A DNA stretch of 64,000 bases, from positions 1,593,001 to 1,657,000 of the forward strand of contig JAYKKM010000253.1 of the NCBI GenBank assembly GCA_035772405.1. Direction: 5' to 3'. Positions 58,985-64,000 of the stretch are shown piece by piece (within the stretch, counting starts at the first letter, position 1; each line of letters begins with the position of its first letter). Made by a program: the position numbers and the translations under genes. The notes under the pieces were generated by a model that saw only the letters and a list, made by a program, of their open reading frames with translations, had not been told where the DNA came from and did no database searches. Source of the stretch: Chrysogorgia sp. JL179-B06. Lineage: Eukaryota; Cnidaria; Anthozoa; Scleralcyonacea; Chrysogorgiidae.

Positions 58985-61900
58985 TTCATGTATTCTATAA
59001 AGCGTTCGAGTGTGATTATACAACACCAATAATAACTAACTGTTGGATTCTGATGGAAGTCTCTACATTGGGTGTCGTTATTCAAAAGAAGTATAGATTA
59101 GAACCCTGCTTATAAGCATAGTATATGTAGTATACTTAGTATTTAGCTCATGAGGATTGTGCAAAATTCTTAACTTTTATATGTAAGACGACATCGGCCA
59201 GTTTGAAAACTTCACTTGATTCGAGAACCGAGCAACAATATGTCGGATATTTGGAGACGTCGCGTCTGAGCAGGGCCGGCTTCCGCGCGCAAACCATTGC
59301 AGTTATTACGTATAGCCAGCTAGTGCAGGCATTTCACATCTGTTTGTTTTGATACTATTATCAAAAATAAATTTGTACTTTAATATCAGAATCAGAAAGA
59401 GGAATATTGGAGAAGATTATTGTTTAAAAAAATAAATTTTAATTGTTTAAAAGGAAAAGTCAGAGGGGGATAATCATACATTGGTCAAAAAGTAGAGGGA
59501 TACATCCCCCCATCCCCCAGGATTGACGCCCTTGACTACCGCACAATATGTTATCAGCTAAATTTAAAAAGTTTCTAAAGTCAAAGTTGGTTAACGTTTT
59601 ACAGAAAGTACACATAATCCCAGGGACATATTGCAAACATTGCAGAAGTAATATATAGAATTGAACGTGTTCAACGACGGGCTTCGAAATTCATTCTCAA
59701 TCTACCCTTCCTTTGTGACATTAAATACAAAGAACGACTACTGGAGTTCCTTTAACGTACTGGCATGAATACCTAGACATTGTATTTTTCTACAAAACTA
59801 ACCACGGCATCAACATCCTCAACAAGACCACCCTACCAACTCCTCAACTTCACAAAAAAACAAGATCATCCTACCCTGACTGCGACAAATATCAAACCAA
59901 AAAATCTAATACTTCGACATACCAAAAATCATACACAATTCGGACAACAAGAACATGGAACATACTATCCAAAAACTATTACAACAAAAAACATCACACT
60001 CTCAAACTTCAGGAAGTTACTATTCAACTACTACATTAACGCACTAGTTAACAACACATATGACGTAGACGACTCACGAACATGGAAAAGCATATGCTTA
60101 AAATGTAATACAGCTCGAAGCCTTACGAACCCACCATCGTGTTGTTTTTAGTATATATCGTAGTGAATTTGTTGTATTTAATGTGTGTTGTATATCGCTA
60201 TGTATCTTTGAAGTGACTGTTATATCGTACTTGTTTTGGGGCCGCAGTAATTGGCACTAGCTGTTGCGGTTACCCAGCCTATTGTCTTAATGTCTGTATT
60301 TATGTTTGTAATGTATATGGCAAAGTTATTAAAATTAAAATTAATATCAACAGTGAAATACAAAGGAAGTTTTGGAACTGAATGGCTTTTTCCTAAACAG
60401 ATCTGTTTGATGCTCCAATGAAACAAGATCTTCATATTTCACTATCCAACCAGCTGTGTGATGTCTTTGCGTGTCACTGGGTGACGTCACTTACTGTGAA
60501 TTTGAAATTGTTGGCTGGTTGCGGTTTTTACTAAATATTTTGACTTATTATATTTGACTTATTATATTAAAAATATGTCATAAAACATTTGGCATCAGCA
60601 CACTGTGGAAAGGAAATACATTCAAGAGTACTGGTATTAGATTAATTTATAAACCTCTGGTGCCTTTTCTATCCAATTTGAATATGTTGAATAAGATAAT
60701 TACATGGTGCACTTAATTAAGTAACTTGAATACAATGATGTTATTAATTGATATAGGGGCAAAGCTTAAGTTAATTAAGATAGGTTGATAATTCAAGCAA
60801 ACATATGCCTTAAAAAGTTCTGGAGGTAGTGTCAACATATCAACTGTCACATCATATTATTATGACAGTTGACAATTAGGTAAAGTTAAGATGAAATATG
60901 TTTTCACGCCTGTTGGCTGAGATCAGACGCTTTATTCAACTGCACTACAGTGTACTACGGTGGTATTTACAGTACATGTGGCCGGCCTAACATCAGACCG
61001 GGCAGCATTTGCTCATATTTAATTGAGCTCTTGTTTACACGAGGCCAGACCCATGCACCGGTGCGGGTGGGATCTCTGCAGAGACTCTGCTGAAGGTAAC
61101 CCTTATACCGTAACCTCTCGATTAGGGGGGGGGGGGGGGTAGGGGGAGCAGAGAAGGTGGTTCATTTTTCCCACTGACCATTTTTTTGCTTTACATTGAT
61201 TATTTTCAATTCAACAGATGATAAACTGCTTTTTCTTCAACGCTTTTCTTCAATTATTTTCAGTTTACCTGTTATTGCTGCTTAACTCTTTCCTGTCCGG
61301 CTGAAAAACATCCAAAATTGAACTACCTCTTTGTTCTATTGATATCTCGGGAAATATTCATAACTGTTGCGAAACCTATACCTTTTCTGAAAGCCCAATA
61401 AACCGGCTGTTACCAATGCTTTTGAATTTTCCAAACAAGACACATTATGTTAATATAAATTAGCATTAATTATTCATGTATTCTATAAAGCGTTAAAGCG
61501 TTCGAGTGTGACTACAACACCAATAATAACTAACTGTTGGACTCTGATGGAAGTCTCTACATTGGGTGTCATTATTCAAAATAAGTATAGATTAGAACCC
61601 TGCTTATAAGCATACTTAGTATACTTAGTATTTAGCTCATGAGGATTGTGCAAAATTATATATGTAAGATGACACCGGCCAGTTTAAAAACTTCACTTGA
61701 TTGTTTTATGGTCAAGAACCGAGCAACAATATGTCGGATTTTTGGAGACGTCGCGTCTGAGCAGGGCCGGCTTCCGCGCGCAAACCATTGCAGGGCATGC
61801 TCCCCCGGGAAATTTTTAATTCTAGGTCTCGGAAATTGCATTTCCCGCATTCTGGGAGCAGTTTTAAGAGATTTCCTTGGACAGTTTACAGATGTAGGAA

Positions 61901-62985
61901 TTTAGTTTTCAACAGTTTCTAACCTAACATTATTCGGCGCACTTAGCGCCCAGGCTTCACTCTTGCGTTACCACCACAGGGTTTTGCACGTATCGAAATG
62001 ACGAATTTTAGCTAATAACAATGGTGGAAGAGGTACAAAATTTACGTTGGCCAGATTGCGGGAACCGTGGTTTTGTGAAGGCTGTTTAAAATCCGGAAAT
62101 GATAAATTTTATTGTGTATCCGTGTATGCAATGCAAAAGCCAAAAGGTGTCATCTATCTGATGTACGTATGCAGTAACTGATCGACAAAAAATAGATTTG
62201 TTATCCTTGTGAATATTATTTTGTAAGTTCTATAAACTTAACATGAGTTTTTTGCTGATCACTGACTGAAATCTCGCTTAACCTACGTTGCCATAGTTTT
62301 CCCAACGAGTAATTCGATTTTCCGAATATCTCAATTTCAAAAATGTTGGGGGGGTGAAACACCCCCCAATACCCCCCTCGCTACGGCCCTGGCTGTGTGA
62401 TGTCTTTGCGTGTCACTGGGTGACCTCACTTCCTGTGAATTTGAAATTGTTGGCTGGTTGCGGTTTTTACTAAATATTTTGACTTAATTATATTTGACTT
62501 ATTATATTAAAAATATGTCATAAAACATTTGGCATACTGCAGCACACCGTGGAAAGGAAATACATTCAAGAGCACTGGTATTAGACCAATTTATAAACCT
62601 CTGGTGCCTTTTCTATCCAATTTGAATGTGTTGAATAAGATAATTACAAGGTTAATTAAGTAACTTGAATACAATGGTGTTATTAATTGATATAGGGGCA
62701 AAGCTTAAGTTAATTAAGATAGGTTGATAATTTAAGCAAACTTATGCCTTAAAAAGTTCTGGAGGTAGTGTCAACATATCAACTGTCATATCATATTATT
62801 ATGACAGTTGATAATTAGGTAAAGTAAAGATGAAATATGTTTTCACACCTGTTGGCTGAGATCAGAAGCTTTATTCAACTGCACTACAGTGTACTACGGT
62901 GGTATTTACAGTACATGTGGCCAGCCTAACATCAGACCGGGCCGCATTTGCTCACATTTTGAGCTCTTGTTTACACGAGGCCAGT
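58985..62985. repeat. Tandem segmental duplication (A1-B1-A2-B2)
   Basis: Block A, 58985-59305, recurs at about 61472-61795 (actaactgttgga, agtctctacattgggtgtc). Block B, 60453-61040, recurs at about 62393-62985 (tgtgatgtctttgcgtgtca onwards). The first copy is longer by roughly the LINE at 59640-60155. Confidence 0.85.
59640..60155 (+). mobile_element. Non-LTR retrotransposon RT tail, frameshifted
   Basis: Frame pieces give TYWHEYLDIVF-like text (with shifts), RTWNILSKNYYNKK and finally RTWKSICLKCNTARSL with a stop. Same family as 47840-48428. Confidence 0.78.
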
Positions 62986-63081
62986 CTCACATTCAATCAG
63001 CCTCAGTTAGTTTCAAATATGATTGTAAAGTAGTAATCAATTCAATGAATTAATTCATGTTAATATTGAGATTCCTGTTAC

Positions 63082-63639
63082 AAGGTTCTCATTAGGAGCC
63101 GGTGACCGGCAAAGTTCGCCGCGTCTACTTCCTAAATGTTCGCCGTCTACTTTTCTTTGTTTAAGAAAAAATTAAGTCCTTCTATCGCGTTCTTAAACAC
63201 TTGAAAATGATTTGAAATATCAGCGCATCGACAGATCGTGCTTTGTCAACATCATCCTCCATTTTGCTTTCAAAAAGCAAAATGGCATTGCATTTAATTT
63301 TAAGAGAATTCATATATCTTCTGTTCTTCAGAATTTCAAAATCGGAAATATAGAAGAATCCAAAGATCTAAAACAACTATATATTTCAAAGTCCTGAAAT
63401 GTATTGTTTTTTGCGCATTTTATACGACGTTTTATAATCCTCAGAATTCTGTAAAATCACCTCCCAAAACGCAGGAAATGGCATTTCAGGGACTCTAGAT
63501 TTCAAAATGTTTAAGAGGGTGCATATGCCCCGAAGCCCCCTAGATGTATCGCGCCTACGGTGCTCGCGCTGTTACGGTTCTTCTTTACCGTCTACTTTAT
63601 CAATTTCACATGCTACTTCTTAACCTAATGAGAACCCTG
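63082..63639. mobile_element. hAT-like MITE with CARGGTTCTCATTAGG ends
   Basis: CAAGGTTCTCATTAGG at the left and the complement of CAGGGTTCTCATTAGG at the right. CTGTTA flanks both sides, consistent with a hAT-type duplication. No transposase. Confidence 0.7.
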
Positions 63640-63711
63640 CTGTTACTGTAATATTCTAATAACTTTTACAAGGCTAAAGTTATAAGAAGTTGGATTGGAC
63701 TTAGATCTTGC

Positions 63712-64000
63712 CAGGGCCGGATTTACCTATGGGCAAGACTGGGCAGTTGCCCAGGGGCCTCCACAACCAGGGGGCCTCCACATTTTTCATGGGAAAAATT
63801 TGTAAGGAAAAATGTATTTATGAGTGCCTACATGAATGGTAATAGTATATACAGTTTATAGATATACTGCTAGCTTATTCAGATTCTTTACACTTGAAAC
63901 ATAGGAACCACTCAGATACTTATGTAGATTGATCATGATGTTTATTCATGTACATTTTTATTCAGATTATTTGTACTTGAAAAATATACTTTATGGGTGA
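63712..64000. mobile_element. hAT-like terminus running off the window
   Basis: CAGGGCCGGATTTACCTATG is a typical hAT-type end. The other end is outside the window. Confidence 0.45.

Noticed and set aside
61762..62391. A hAT element between CAGGGCCGG and CGGCCCTG
   Set aside because: The ends are complementary for only a few bases and the flanking 8-mers differ; it may just be a duplication junction.

Overview
The window looks like a low-GC, intron-rich metazoan nuclear genome. The CR1/L2-type non-LTR retrotransposon tails, the Ty3/gypsy pieces, the dense hairpin MITEs and degenerate TTAGGG tracts resemble what is common in cnidarians (anthozoan-like). That assignment is inference; no species marker is present.

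One gene organises most of the window. On the minus strand, eleven GT-AG bounded exons whose reading phases all agree run from 57538 down to about 10669. They encode at least 852 residues of a coiled-coil protein whose second half carries the C-terminal domain (DUF4795) of QRICH2 and C16orf96-type proteins. QRICH2 is a sperm-flagellum protein in mammals. The 5' end (start codon) is not found and probably lies beyond the exon at 57538; the last exon is uncertain. Introns hold nearly everything else, the largest being 17.6 kb (28283-45887).

Layout: 1-10.6 kb, downstream of the gene: a LINE reverse transcriptase fragment, a broken endonuclease domain split by two hairpin elements, a 2.2 kb fold-back element and two TTAA-flanked fold-backs sharing one TTAA. 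10.6-28.3 kb: the gene's 3' half, with a tRNA-like 87-bp tandem array, a GAT-rich minisatellite of 2.5 kb, LINE and gypsy debris and several hairpin MITEs in the introns. 28.3-45.9 kb: the giant intron, with a LINE split by a 672-bp TTAA hairpin MITE, two arrays of a 12-bp repeat (about 2.75 and 6.5 kb), a decayed plus-strand gene-like block and a 155-bp satellite related to the flanks of the 12-bp arrays. 45.9-57.5 kb: the gene's 5' half, with a PIF/Harbinger-like element, more LINE tails and MITEs. 57.5-64 kb: upstream sequence, with a tandem segmental duplication, a tRNA-like SINE scrap and hAT-like ends.

All very long open frames in the window (up to about 1,080 codons) lie in tandem arrays whose unit is a multiple of three without stops. 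They are not genes. The points most worth following are satellite-filled introns in a putative sperm-flagellum gene, a tandem array of tRNA-like units, and TTAA-specific hairpin elements whose in-silico removal restores a host reading frame.
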